A stretch of DNA of 53,993 nucleotides, from assembly GCA_017380635.1 (NCBI GenBank), contig JAFODP010000008.1, forward strand, positions 113,199-167,191. The letters run 5' to 3'. A program made the position numbers and the translations under genes. The notes beneath the pieces were generated by a model. It made no database searches and was not told where the DNA came from. It saw nothing but the letters and a program-made list of their open reading frames with translations. Positions 35,815-45,074 of the stretch are shown piece after piece (position 1 is the stretch's first letter; every line of letters starts with the position of its first letter). Source of the DNA: Bacteroidales bacterium. Lineage in GTDB: Bacteria > Bacteroidota > Bacteroidia > Bacteroidales > UBA1402.

Positions 35815-36966
35815 ATGAAAACACTTTATCGGGTAGCATTGAGCATGCTGCCCAACATGAGCTTGAAGAAGGCTCAGGCTTTGTTGGCTATTATAAATGG
35901 CGATATCTCATTGCTGTTTCAAGATGGCATCGAAAAAGAAATCCCCCAACTCGGTGACGCTATTTTAAGCGACTTACAAAGCGGAAAGGCCTTGTGTCGT
36001 GCCGAAGAAGAATTGAATTTTGTCGAGAAAAACGGCATCAGGCTATTCTTTTGGGACGACGAGGATTATCCCGCGCGACTAAAAGCTTGCGTGGATGCGC
36101 CTTTGCTGTTTTATGTAAAGGGCGATGTGAATCTGGAGGTCAGGAAAACGCTGGCTGTGGTAGGCACGCGCAAAATGACCATCGAGGGAAAATGTCAGAC
36201 GGAAAAACTAATAGACGATTTGGCTGCCAATTTCCCAGACATTCTGATTGTGAGCGGATTAGCTTACGGCGTAGATATTTGCGCGCATCGACGGGCGTTG
36301 CAGAATGGCTTGCCGACATTGGCGGTGGTGGCGCATGGTTTGAATAAGCTGTATCCTTCTTCGCATCGGGGAACGGCCAAAGAGATGATTGCTTCGGGCG
36401 GTGGCATACTGAGCGAATTTCCGAAAGGGACGGAAGCTTTCAAACAACATTTCGTACAAAGAAACCGCATTGTGGCCGGACTGTGCGATGCTTGCGTGGT
36501 GATGGAATCGCCGGAAAAAGGCGGCTCGCTGATTACGGCAGGCATGGCCCGCGACTACGATCGTGAGGTGTTCGCTTTTCCCGGCCGCAGCATCGACGAA
36601 ATGAGCCGCGGCTGCAACCTTCTCATTAAAAAGCAAATCGCTTGTTTGGCGGAATCGACCGAGGATATTATGCGCGAAATGAATTGGGAGAAGCCCGCTG
36701 CAGGCAAGCGTTTGGCGGCCGGAGCGCAAGTGTTGCAGCCCTCGCTTTTTGACAGCCTCAGCCCCGAAGAAAACGCACTACTCAAATTGATGCGCGCCGG
36801 ACAAAAATATCAGGCGCAAGACCTGCTTGACCTGAGCTTCGCTCAGCAAGAGGGGTCTTGCGCCCGCCATATCGGAGAAGTGTTGTCCACTTTGATGATG
36901 CTGGAAATGAAACAAGCCATCATCAGCTTACCCGGCGGTCTGTATCAACGTCGGCCGGGATATTAG
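35815..36966 (+). CDS. dprA: DNA processing protein DprA
   Basis: Single-strand DNA-binding RecA loader for natural transformation and recombination, 383 residues. An N-terminal helical (SAM/HhH-like) region precedes the Rossmann-like core with VVGTRKMTIEGK, VSGLAYGVDICAHRRAL, AHGLNKLYPSSHR and VQRNRIVAGLCDACVVMESP. A C-terminal winged-helix-like region follows a short linker. The gene ends 4 nt from the convergent leuS stop. Confidence 0.95.
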   Translation: MKTLYRVALSMLPNMSLKKAQALLAIINGDISLLFQDGIEKEIPQLGDAILSDLQSGKALCRAEEELNFVEKNGIRLFFWDDEDYPARLKACVDAPLLFYVKGDVNLEVRKTLAVVGTRKMTIEGKCQTEKLIDDLAANFPDILIVSGLAYGVDICAHRRALQNGLPTLAVVAHGLNKLYPSSHRGTAKEMIASGGGILSEFPKGTEAFKQHFVQRNRIVAGLCDACVVMESPEKGGSLITAGMARDYDREVFAFPGRSIDEMSRGCNLLIKKQIACLAESTEDIMREMNWEKPAAGKRLAAGAQVLQPSLFDSLSPEENALLKLMRAGQKYQAQDLLDLSFAQQEGSCARHIGEVLSTLMMLEMKQAIISLPGGLYQRRPGY

Positions 36967-36970
36967 CCGT

Positions 36971-39727
36971 TTACAACACAATATTGACAATCTTTTTCGG
37001 AACGATGATAATCTTGCGTGCCGGCTTGCCGTCCATCCATTTTTGGGTAGATTCGTGCGCCAAAACAGTGCTCTGAATGGTTTCGTTGTCGGCATCGGCG
37101 GGGAATTCCAAAGAGAAACGAGTCTTTCCGTTGAAAGAAATGCTGTATACTACGCTGTCTTCCACCAAATAAGATTCATCGCAAAGCGGCCATTGTGCAT
37201 CGCAAACAGAACCTTCCTGACCCATAGCTTGCCAGATTTCTTCGCTGATATGCGGCGCAAACGGAGCCAAAAGCGTTACGAAAGGTTTCAAAATGGCGCG
37301 TTTGTTGCAACGGCCAAGCTCGTTCAAGCAAATCATGAAAGCACTCACCGCCGTATTGAACGAGAAGTGTTCGATGTCCCAAGTAAGTTTCTTGATAAGT
37401 TTGTGCAAACTCTTGAGTTCGGCCTTGGTAGCTTCTTCGTCGCTGAAAGTGAAGTTGTCGCCATGAGCGCAGAGATTCCACACACGACGCAAGAAACGAT
37501 GCACACCGTCAATACCATTGGTATCCCAAGGCTTGGAAGCTTCGAGCGGACCGAGGAACATTTCGTACAAACGCAAGGTGTCGGCACCGAATTTTTCAAC
37601 GATATGGTCGGGATTTACCACGTTGAACATCGATTTAGACATCTTTTCCACTGCCCAACCGCAAACGTAGTTTTCACTGCCATCTTCGAAGATAAATTCT
37701 GCATCGGCATATTCGGGGTTCCAAGCACGGAAAGCATTCACATCCAGCACATCGTTGCTGACAATGTTTACATCCACGTGAATGGGCGTTACGTCGTATT
37801 GATCTTTCTTACTGAGCGTTACGAAAGTATTGGTATCCTTGATACGATAAACAAAGTTAGAACGGCCTTGAATCATACCTTGGTTTACCAACTTCTTGAA
37901 GGGTTCGTCTTCGCAGATATAACCGAGGTCGAAAAGGAACTTGTTCCAGAAACGGCTATAAATAAGGTGACCCGTAGCGTGCTCTGTTCCACCGATATAC
38001 AAATCCACCTGACGCCAATATTCGTTGGCCTCCTTAGAGACCAAAGCCTTGTCGTTGTGCGGATCCATATAACGCAGATAGTAAGCCGATGAGCCGGCAA
38101 AACCTGGCATGGTATTCAGTTCGAGCGGATAACCTTCGGGCGTCTGCCAATTGATAGCGTGACCCAATGGAGGTTCGCCTTGTGCGGTGGGCTTAAAGTC
38201 GCTCACTTCGGGCAATTCCAAAGGCAACTGGCTTTCGTCCAGCATGTAAGGCATTCCATCTTTATAATATACGGGGAAAGGTTCGCCCCAATAACGTTGA
38301 CGAGAGAAGATGGCATCGCGCAAGCGGAAATTCACCTTGACACGACCCAACTTGTGTTCAGACACATATTCTTTTGCCTTGGCAATGGCTTCTTTTACCG
38401 TCAAACCATTCAGGAAACCGGAATTCATCATGATACCTTCTTTGGCATCGAAGCTTTCTTCCGACACATCGCAACCTTCAATCAGTGGAATGATGGGCAA
38501 ATTGAAATGCTTGGCAAAAGCGTAGTCGCGACTGTCGTGCGCGGGCACAGCCATGATGGCACCCGTACCGTAACCGGCCAAAACATAATCGCTGATCCAA
38601 ACGGGAACGGCCTCGCCACTCAAAGGATTGATAGCATAACTTCCTGAGAACACGCCCGTTACACGACGATCGGAAATACGTTCACGTTCGGTACGTTTTT
38701 TCACTGCATCCAAATAAGCTTCCACTTCGGCTTTTTGTTCGGCGGTGGTAAGCGCAGCCACCAATTCGCTTTCGGGAGCCAGCACCATGAAGGTAACACC
38801 AAACATCGTATCGGCGCGAGTGGTAAAAATGGTGAATTCCATATCGCTGTCTTTCACCTTGAACTGCACTTCGCAACCTTCGCTGCGACCAATCCAGTTG
38901 CGTTGGGTTTCTTTCAGAGAATCGGTCCAATCGATCTTATCCAAACCATCCAACAAACGTTGAGCATAAGCCGATACGCGCAAACACCATTGACGCATCA
39001 CTTTTTGTTCTACGGGATAACCACCGCGGATAGACAAACCTTCGCTTACTTCGTCGTTGGCCAAAACGGTACCCAATTTCGGACACCAGTTCACCATGGT
39101 ATCGCCCAGATAAGCCAAGCGATAGTTCATCAAAGTTTGTTGTTGTTTTTCTTGAGAATAAGCTTTCCATTCTTCGGCCGTGAACGACAATTCTTCGCCA
39201 CAAGCCACTTGCAAACCGGCGCTACCGTTTGCTTCGAAATGAGCTACCAACTGGCTGATAGGAAGCGCTTTTTCAGCTTGTTTATCGTAATAATGATTGA
39301 ACATTTGGATGAAAGCCCACTGCGTCCATTTGTAGTATTCAGGTTCGCAGGTGCGCACTTCGCGGTCCCAGTCGTAGCAGAAACCAATCTTGTCGAGCTG
39401 TTCGCGATAGCGTGCAATATTCTTGGCCGTAGTCACTGCCGGATGCTGACCGGTCTGGATGGCGTATTGTTCGGCAGGCAAACCATAAGAGTCGTAACCC
39501 ATGGGATGCAACACATTGTAACCTTGCAAACGTTTAAAGCGAGAGAAAATATCCGAAGCGATATAACCCAGCGGATGACCTACGTGCAAACCTGCTCCCG
39601 AAGGATAAGGGAACATATCGAGTACATAATATTTAGGTTTGCTGCTGTCTTCTTTTACGTGGTAAGTGCCACGCTTCGTCCACTCGGCTTGCCATTTTTG
39701 CTCAATGGCTCTGAAATTATATTCCAT
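36971..39727 (-). CDS. leuS: Leucyl-tRNA synthetase
   Basis: Class I synthetase charging tRNA-Leu, 918 residues. The HIGH motif is HVGHPLGY near residues 47-54. An editing domain follows, and the KMSKS loop is intact in [15 protein letters not shown] near residue 700. [18 protein letters not shown] is the conserved leucine-specific region. The anticodon-binding C-terminus ends in KKIVNIVL. It begins 17 nt after the Na/Pi symporter gene. No leader peptide or T-box was seen. Confidence 0.98.
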   Translation of the reverse strand: MEYNFRAIEQKWQAEWTKRGTYHVKEDSSKPKYYVLDMFPYPSGAGLHVGHPLGYIASDIFSRFKRLQGYNVLHPMGYDSYGLPAEQYAIQTGQHPAVTTAKNIARYREQLDKIGFCYDWDREVRTCEPEYYKWTQWAFIQMFNHYYDKQAEKALPISQLVAHFEANGSAGLQVACGEELSFTAEEWKAYSQEKQQQTLMNYRLAYLGDTMVNWCPKLGTVLANDEVSEGLSIRGGYPVEQKVMRQWCLRVSAYAQRLLDGLDKIDWTDSLKETQRNWIGRSEGCEVQFKVKDSDMEFTIFTTRADTMFGVTFMVLAPESELVAALTTAEQKAEVEAYLDAVKKRTERERISDRRVTGVFSGSYAINPLSGEAVPVWISDYVLAGYGTGAIMAVPAHDSRDYAFAKHFNLPIIPLIEGCDVSEESFDAKEGIMMNSGFLNGLTVKEAIAKAKEYVSEHKLGRVKVNFRLRDAIFSRQRYWGEPFPVYYKDGMPYMLDESQLPLELPEVSDFKPTAQGEPPLGHAINWQTPEGYPLELNTMPGFAGSSAYYLRYMDPHNDKALVSKEANEYWRQVDLYIGGTEHATGHLIYSRFWNKFLFDLGYICEDEPFKKLVNQGMIQGRSNFVYRIKDTNTFVTLSKKDQYDVTPIHVDVNIVSNDVLDVNAFRAWNPEYADAEFIFEDGSENYVCGWAVEKMSKSMFNVVNPDHIVEKFGADTLRLYEMFLGPLEASKPWDTNGIDGVHRFLRRVWNLCAHGDNFTFSDEEATKAELKSLHKLIKKLTWDIEHFSFNTAVSAFMICLNELGRCNKRAILKPFVTLLAPFAPHISEEIWQAMGQEGSVCDAQWPLCDESYLVEDSVVYSISFNGKTRFSLEFPADADNETIQSTVLAHESTQKWMDGKPARKIIIVPKKIVNIVL

Positions 39728-39744
39728 AATTTATGCGATAACTT

Positions 39745-41427
39745 TTAGTGTTTTAATGTTCTGATAACTTTGGCCACGTTCACGAAGTGGTCGGCAATAC
39801 GTTCGGCATTCGACGACAAAGACAGATATTGTGCACCGGCATCCGAACCGCAAATACCCATACCCAAACGAACGATATGGTTGTTTTCCATGGCATCGGT
39901 GAGTTCGTCGATTTTTTCTTCCAAGGCATTGGCTTCGCCCAAAGCTTCGAAATCGAGATTGGTGTAGGCCAACATCACTTTTTCGTACAATTGGTTCACC
40001 AACTCGCGGATCTTTTCGATTTCATCCACCGCCATATCCGAAAACTTCATGTGCGTATCGCGCATGGTCTGAGCATATTCCACAATATTTTCGGCATAGT
40101 CGCCAATACGTTCCAAGTCGCGGATGGTACGATAAGTCGATGCCAAATAAATGTGGTCGGCTTCGGAAATAGGCAATTCCGACAGGCGCACCACAAAGTT
40201 AATCAACTTCTTATTGATAAAGTTCAACTGACGTTCGTCGAAACGGAAAGCTTCTTCTTCGCTGAAATCGAGCCTGCTGATGATATCCAAAGAACGATTG
40301 AAATTCTTGTGCGCAATATCGGCCATGTTGATAATTTCGTACTTGGTCTGTTCCACAGCCACGGGAGGCGTTGACAACATGTTGTCGTCCACATAATGCA
40401 AGCGCAGCACTTCGTTGTCGTTGGCCTCGATGCGATCGGGCAGAATGGCAGTAACCAAACGAACCATCAGATTGGTCAAAGGCAAAACGATAAGCACCGT
40501 ACACACATTGAAAATAGTGTGGAACATAGCCAATTGTACTTGAGGCACACCGGGGAACAAATATTCGAAAATAGCACCATAAGTAAGAGCGCCCGACGTG
40601 AACATCGACATGAACAAGCCCACAATCAAGAAGATAAGCACACCGCTAACATTGAAGAAAAGGTGAATCAAAGCAGCACGCTTGGCGTTACGTCCGCTGG
40701 CCATACAAGCCATGAGCGCCGACACGCAAGTACCGATATTGGAACCCATGGAGAGATAAATACCTTGTTCCAGATTCACCAAACCCGTCACTACCATGGT
40801 AAGGGCAATAGAAGTCATCACCGAAGAACTTTGGATAAGCGCGGTGAGCAAAGCACCCAACAGAACCAACACCAGAGGATTTTGGAAACCCGCCAAGAAA
40901 ACCTTCACCGAATCGAGTTGCGAAAATTCTTTCATCGCGCCGCTCATCATGGCCAAACCCACGAAAAGCATACCGAAACCGGTGAGCACGCCACCGATTT
41001 TCTTGAGCATATCTTTCTTGGAAAAGAGCGAAATGAAAGCTCCGATACCGGTAAGCGTAGAAAACATCAAGGAAGTGGAAATGGCGCTTTTGCCCGACAT
41101 ACCCAAAGCCACAATCTGAGCCGTCACCGTGGTACCAATGTTGGCACCATAAATCACCGTGGCAGCTTGAGCCAAAGAAAGAATACCGGCATTCACAAAA
41201 CCGATAACCATCACCGTTACGGCGCTTGAACTCTGAATGGCAGCCGTTCCTACCGTACCAATTCCAACGCCCAACCATCTATTGTTGGAGGCCTTGGAAA
41301 ACAAAGATTTCAACTTGTTTGAACCTACCGACTCCAGGCTATTACTCAACATCTGACACGCGATCAGAAACACCCCCACACCTGCAATCAAAGTCAGGAT
41401 AGAAGAAATAATGGCAATACTTGTCAT
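39745..41427 (-). CDS. Na+/phosphate symporter with PhoU-like C-terminal domain
   Basis: Membrane protein of 560 residues of the Na/Pi cotransporter (NptA/YjbB) family. Two inverted repeats carry the QSS signatures, TAAIQSSSAVTVMVIGF near residue 60 and LTALIQSSSVMTSIALT near residue 196. Residues ~350-555 form a soluble helical PhoU-like domain (RTIRDLERIGDYAENIVEYA; SSNAERIADHFVNVAK). It probably takes up phosphate with sodium, or exports it under control of the PhoU part. It lies between a U32 gene and leuS. Confidence 0.93.
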   Translation of the reverse strand: MTSIAIISSILTLIAGVGVFLIACQMLSNSLESVGSNKLKSLFSKASNNRWLGVGIGTVGTAAIQSSSAVTVMVIGFVNAGILSLAQAATVIYGANIGTTVTAQIVALGMSGKSAISTSLMFSTLTGIGAFISLFSKKDMLKKIGGVLTGFGMLFVGLAMMSGAMKEFSQLDSVKVFLAGFQNPLVLVLLGALLTALIQSSSVMTSIALTMVVTGLVNLEQGIYLSMGSNIGTCVSALMACMASGRNAKRAALIHLFFNVSGVLIFLIVGLFMSMFTSGALTYGAIFEYLFPGVPQVQLAMFHTIFNVCTVLIVLPLTNLMVRLVTAILPDRIEANDNEVLRLHYVDDNMLSTPPVAVEQTKYEIINMADIAHKNFNRSLDIISRLDFSEEEAFRFDERQLNFINKKLINFVVRLSELPISEADHIYLASTYRTIRDLERIGDYAENIVEYAQTMRDTHMKFSDMAVDEIEKIRELVNQLYEKVMLAYTNLDFEALGEANALEEKIDELTDAMENNHIVRLGMGICGSDAGAQYLSLSSNAERIADHFVNVAKVIRTLKH

Positions 41428-41475
41428 ACTTATCTATTTTACGAAAAAACGTGCGAATTTACTAAAAAAGCTTGA

Positions 41476-42744
41476 TTATTCGGCTTCTACTTTCACTATT
41501 TTGTAAAGAGAATCGGAAGCTCTCACCTTTTGAGGCAGCGGAATGGAGATACGGTCGCCCTTCTTGGCCATTTCCACCGATTTGTCGTCGAGACGGATTT
41601 CACTGACAACAGCTTCGATAACGCCCGTGGTAGGACCGGTAACCAGGATTTCATCGCCCACTTTCAGATCGAAGCTTTCCAACTGAAATTCAGCCACTCC
41701 CAGACGAGAGAAATAATTGGTACCCTTACCGATGCGCACTTTACGCGTGGTGGCCGACGAGCCATAACGATGCGACCATTCGCCTAGTCGTTGTCCCAGA
41801 TAATAACCATTCCAGAAACCGCGATTGAACACGCGAGCCAAACGTTCGTCCCAAGCAGCAATCTTGGCCGAAATAGCCTCGTCGTTATCCTTCGAGAATT
41901 CTCCTTGCAAATAAGCATCGATAGCCTGGCGATAACATTGGGCCACCGTGTAGACATATTCCGGGCCGCGGGCACGACCTTCAATCTTGAACACACTCAC
42001 ACCGGCATCAATCATCTTGTTGATGAAATGAATGGTTTTCAAGTCTTTGGGCGAAAGAATATACTGATTGTCCACCGTCAGTTCGATGTCGCTGCCCGTC
42101 TCGATATCCTTCACACTATAGGCGCGACGACACACTTGCATACAGGCGCCGCGATTGGCCGAAGCATTCATTTCATGCAAACTCATGTAACATTTTCCGG
42201 AGATGGAAACACAGAGCGCACCATGACAAAACATTTCTATCTGCACCAGATTGCCTTTCGGTCCACGGATATCCTGCAACTCGATTTGTCGTGAGATTTC
42301 GGCTACCTGATCCAGATTAAGTTCGCGGGCCAACACCACCACATCGGCAAATTGGGCATAAAATTTCAATGCTTCCACATTGGAAATATTCAATTGGGTA
42401 GACAGATGCACTTCCATTCCACGCGAAAATGCGTATTGCATGGCAGCCACGTCGCAAGCGATAATGGCAGAAATCTTGGCTTCGACAGCAGCATCGATGA
42501 TATTGCGCATGGTGGGCAAATCGCCATCGTAAAGCACAGTATTTACTGTAAGATAGCACTTTACACCTTTTTCATGGCAAAGTCGGGCAATTTGCTTCAA
42601 ATCGTCTATGGTAAAATTGGCGGCCGAGTGTGAACGCATATTCAAGGCTTCAACCCCGAAATACACCGAATTCGTACCGGCCTGAAAGGCTGCCTGCAAA
42701 GCTTCGTACGAACCTACAGGCGACATGATTTCAAGTTGTTTCAT
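41476..42744 (-). CDS. U32-family protein, TrhP-like (tRNA hydroxylation type)
   Basis: Protein of 422 residues annotated as peptidase U32. The N-terminal MSPVGSYEALQAAFQAGTNS is the family's barrel start. The cluster of four Cys (CHGALC, SGKC, GAC and QVC near residues 170-205) is that of the U32 enzymes which hydroxylate RNA using prephenate; E. coli TrhP (YegQ), similar in length, makes ho5U34 in tRNAs. A C-terminal beta domain (EFQLESFDLKVGDEILVTGP) completes the fold. It overlaps GH28 by 4 nt and shares its unit with dusB, another tRNA modifier. The assignment to TrhP is inference. Confidence 0.8.
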   Translation of the reverse strand: MKQLEIMSPVGSYEALQAAFQAGTNSVYFGVEALNMRSHSAANFTIDDLKQIARLCHEKGVKCYLTVNTVLYDGDLPTMRNIIDAAVEAKISAIIACDVAAMQYAFSRGMEVHLSTQLNISNVEALKFYAQFADVVVLARELNLDQVAEISRQIELQDIRGPKGNLVQIEMFCHGALCVSISGKCYMSLHEMNASANRGACMQVCRRAYSVKDIETGSDIELTVDNQYILSPKDLKTIHFINKMIDAGVSVFKIEGRARGPEYVYTVAQCYRQAIDAYLQGEFSKDNDEAISAKIAAWDERLARVFNRGFWNGYYLGQRLGEWSHRYGSSATTRKVRIGKGTNYFSRLGVAEFQLESFDLKVGDEILVTGPTTGVIEAVVSEIRLDDKSVEMAKKGDRISIPLPQKVRASDSLYKIVKVEAE

Positions 42745-44063
42745 TCAGTTGGTATTTTAACACAATGTACATTATCGAAACTCACGCTGTGGAAAGCTTC
42801 CGAACGACGCTCGATATCTTGCGCCTTCACATGAATATTTTTGAACAGAATATCAGAAACTTCGTATTGCTCGTCGTTACGACGGAAATGAATGAAGTTC
42901 TTACACTCGATGTCCAGATTCTTGAGCGTGATGTTCCGACTATAACTTTTGGGAATATCGGGACGCGATTTCAAATCGAAGAACTGCTTCCAGGCCGAAG
43001 CATAGAACAAGCGCTGACAACGACCTTTCACGCCATCGATGGTGAGGAATTCGTAAATCTGCGGCGTATCGGGACGCATTTTCAGGTGCAACAAAGCAAA
43101 AGCACCGTCCATACGGCAATTGCGCATCAACACATTGCGCACGTGCACCGATTCGCTGCCGCAAGTGAGCGCACTTCCCGTGGTATGATCGAAATGACAA
43201 TCTTCGATAAGTATCTGTTTACAAGGGCCATTGGTTGTATCCTGATCGGCATAAGGGCCTTTGCCGCCTTTCAAACAAACCGCATCGTCGTTGACGGTGA
43301 TACGGCAATTTTTAATCAGCACATTCTGGCAAACATCCAGATCGATGCCGTCGGCACTGGCCGAGCGGATAGGTTCGATGGGCGAAAACAGGCGCAAACC
43401 CAACATCTGCAGATATTCGCTTTTATAGCAATGACAAGTCCAGAAAGGAGAATTCTGCAAACTCACGCCCGAAAACTGAATATTCTTGGAATAAGCCACG
43501 TGCACCAGGCGAGGACGCATTTCATCTTTGTTGGTACATTGCGGATTCCACTGACGGCGCAAACGAAAAGCCTTCCAATAATCGCTGCCGTTTCCATCGA
43601 TGGTGCCTTCGCCGCTGATGGTGAAACCGTCCAAACCAATCACATTGACCAAAGCCGGAAAATACTTGCACACTTCGCCTTCGATACGGGTCGTGGTGAG
43701 CGGAAAATCGAAAATACTTTCGCTGCCCAGCAACACCGCGCCTTTGGCCAAATGCAAATGCGTGCCTTGCTTAAAGTAGAGCGCACCACTTTTGTAGATA
43801 CCTTCGGGAATGTACACCACACCGCCTTTTTCGGCTGCTTTATCGATAACCGACTGAATCAAAGCTGTCTGCACTTTTTCCGTACTGCTTTCCGCGCCAA
43901 ATTTGGCAATATTATACACCGGACCCAAGCTAGACAAATCGGGAATCTCGGCTTGCAAAAACCAATCGTCGATAGGCGTTCCGTCGGGAAAGACTTGTTT
44001 GCTCTTGGCATTCACCGACAAAAGAGCCAAGCAAAACATCGAAAGAATCAAAAATTTTCTCAT
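42741..44063 (-). CDS. GH28-like beta-helix protein with divergent HGH motif
   Basis: Secreted protein of 440 residues (signal MRKFLILSMFCLALLSVNAK) with the GH28 fold: YNIAKFGAESSTEKVQTAL at the start, then SADGIDLDVC, NDDAVCLKGG and LHLKMRPDTPQ. The second and later motifs keep the catalytic Asp residues. The usual GHG loop is replaced: where the other GH28 here reads HGHGGFVIGSE, this one reads TTGSALTCGSE, with no His. It may have another specificity or be weakly active. It overlaps the U32 gene by 4 nt and follows dusB by 9 nt. Confidence 0.85.
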   Translation of the reverse strand: MRKFLILSMFCLALLSVNAKSKQVFPDGTPIDDWFLQAEIPDLSSLGPVYNIAKFGAESSTEKVQTALIQSVIDKAAEKGGVVYIPEGIYKSGALYFKQGTHLHLAKGAVLLGSESIFDFPLTTTRIEGEVCKYFPALVNVIGLDGFTISGEGTIDGNGSDYWKAFRLRRQWNPQCTNKDEMRPRLVHVAYSKNIQFSGVSLQNSPFWTCHCYKSEYLQMLGLRLFSPIEPIRSASADGIDLDVCQNVLIKNCRITVNDDAVCLKGGKGPYADQDTTNGPCKQILIEDCHFDHTTGSALTCGSESVHVRNVLMRNCRMDGAFALLHLKMRPDTPQIYEFLTIDGVKGRCQRLFYASAWKQFFDLKSRPDIPKSYSRNITLKNLDIECKNFIHFRRNDEQYEVSDILFKNIHVKAQDIERRSEAFHSVSFDNVHCVKIPTE

Positions 44064-44072
44064 AGTGATGGC

Positions 44073-45074
44073 TTAAAATATGGTATCCATAATGGCGAAT
44101 AAATCTGTCAGATTTTCGGCACGAAGCATGGCGATGCGCGTTTCCTTGAAATTGGGAATGCCTTTGAACAGAGGCGTAGCCGCCAAATGACGACGGATGT
44201 GCATGATGCCGCTTTTCTCGGCACTGGCTTCGGAATATTTCTCGGCTCGCTGATCTTTAATCATTTGCACGCCTTGCAACACTTGCTCTTTCAACACTTC
44301 CAGTTTCCAGGCGTTACTTTCGTCCCAGATTTCGCCCGTTTGGAGATAATGCTTCACTTCCTTGAAAATCCACGGACGACCAAAACTGGCGCGACCAATC
44401 ATCACTGCATCCACGCCCGTTTCATCGAAACGCTGACGACAGATTTCGGCCGAAGTGATATCGCCGTTTCCAATGATGGGAATATGCATACGCGGATTGT
44501 TCTTCACCGCCGCAATCAGGCTCCAGTCGGCCTCGCCCGTGTACATTTGCGAGCGCGTGCGTCCGTGGATGGTGAGCGCCGCGATGCCCTGATCTTGCAA
44601 AGCTTCCGCAATATCCACAATGTTACGATTTTCCATATCCCAACCCAGACGCGTCTTCACCGTTACGGGCACTTTCACCGCATCCACCACCGCCTTGGTG
44701 ATTTCCAACATGCGGGGAATATCCTTGAGCAAGCCCGCACCGGCGCCTTTTCCGGCCACTTTCTTCACCGGACAACCAAAGTTGATGTCGATGATATCGG
44801 GATGAGCCTGTTCACACATTCGAGCCGCCTCGGCCATAGTCTGCGGATCTTTGCCGTAAATCTGTATGGCCACCGGACGTTCCTGGTCGGACACTTGCAA
44901 TTTGCGCATGGTACTGTTGACATTGCGCACCAAGGCATCGGAAGAAACAAATTCGGTGTACACCATATCGGCGCCAAAACGCTTACACATCAGGCGGAAA
45001 GACGGATCGGTGACGTCTTCCATCGGTGCCAGAAACACCGAGCGTTCGGGAAATTCTATCGTAGCAATCTTCAT
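44073..45074 (-). CDS. dusB: tRNA-dihydrouridine synthase (DusB-like)
   Basis: Flavin enzyme reducing uridines in tRNA to dihydrouridine, 333 residues. FMN-binding APMEDVTDPSFRLMC is at residues 16-30. The catalytic Cys is in DINFGCPVKKVAGKGAGAG. TIHGRTRSQMYTGEADW and IGNGDITSAE are further family motifs, and the C-terminal helical tRNA-binding domain contains HIRRHLA. Its ATG overlaps the stop of the S41 protease gene by 1 nt (TAATG). Which Dus subtype it is cannot be fixed. Confidence 0.93.
   Translation of the reverse strand: MKIATIEFPERSVFLAPMEDVTDPSFRLMCKRFGADMVYTEFVSSDALVRNVNSTMRKLQVSDQERPVAIQIYGKDPQTMAEAARMCEQAHPDIIDINFGCPVKKVAGKGAGAGLLKDIPRMLEITKAVVDAVKVPVTVKTRLGWDMENRNIVDIAEALQDQGIAALTIHGRTRSQMYTGEADWSLIAAVKNNPRMHIPIIGNGDITSAEICRQRFDETGVDAVMIGRASFGRPWIFKEVKHYLQTGEIWDESNAWKLEVLKEQVLQGVQMIKDQRAEKYSEASAEKSGIMHIRRHLAATPLFKGIPNFKETRIAMLRAENLTDLFAIMDTIF

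Noticed and set aside
36931..36959. CCCGGC/GCCGGG inverted repeat at the dprA end as a terminator
   Set aside because: The stem is only 6 bp with a 17-nt loop and no T-run on either side.
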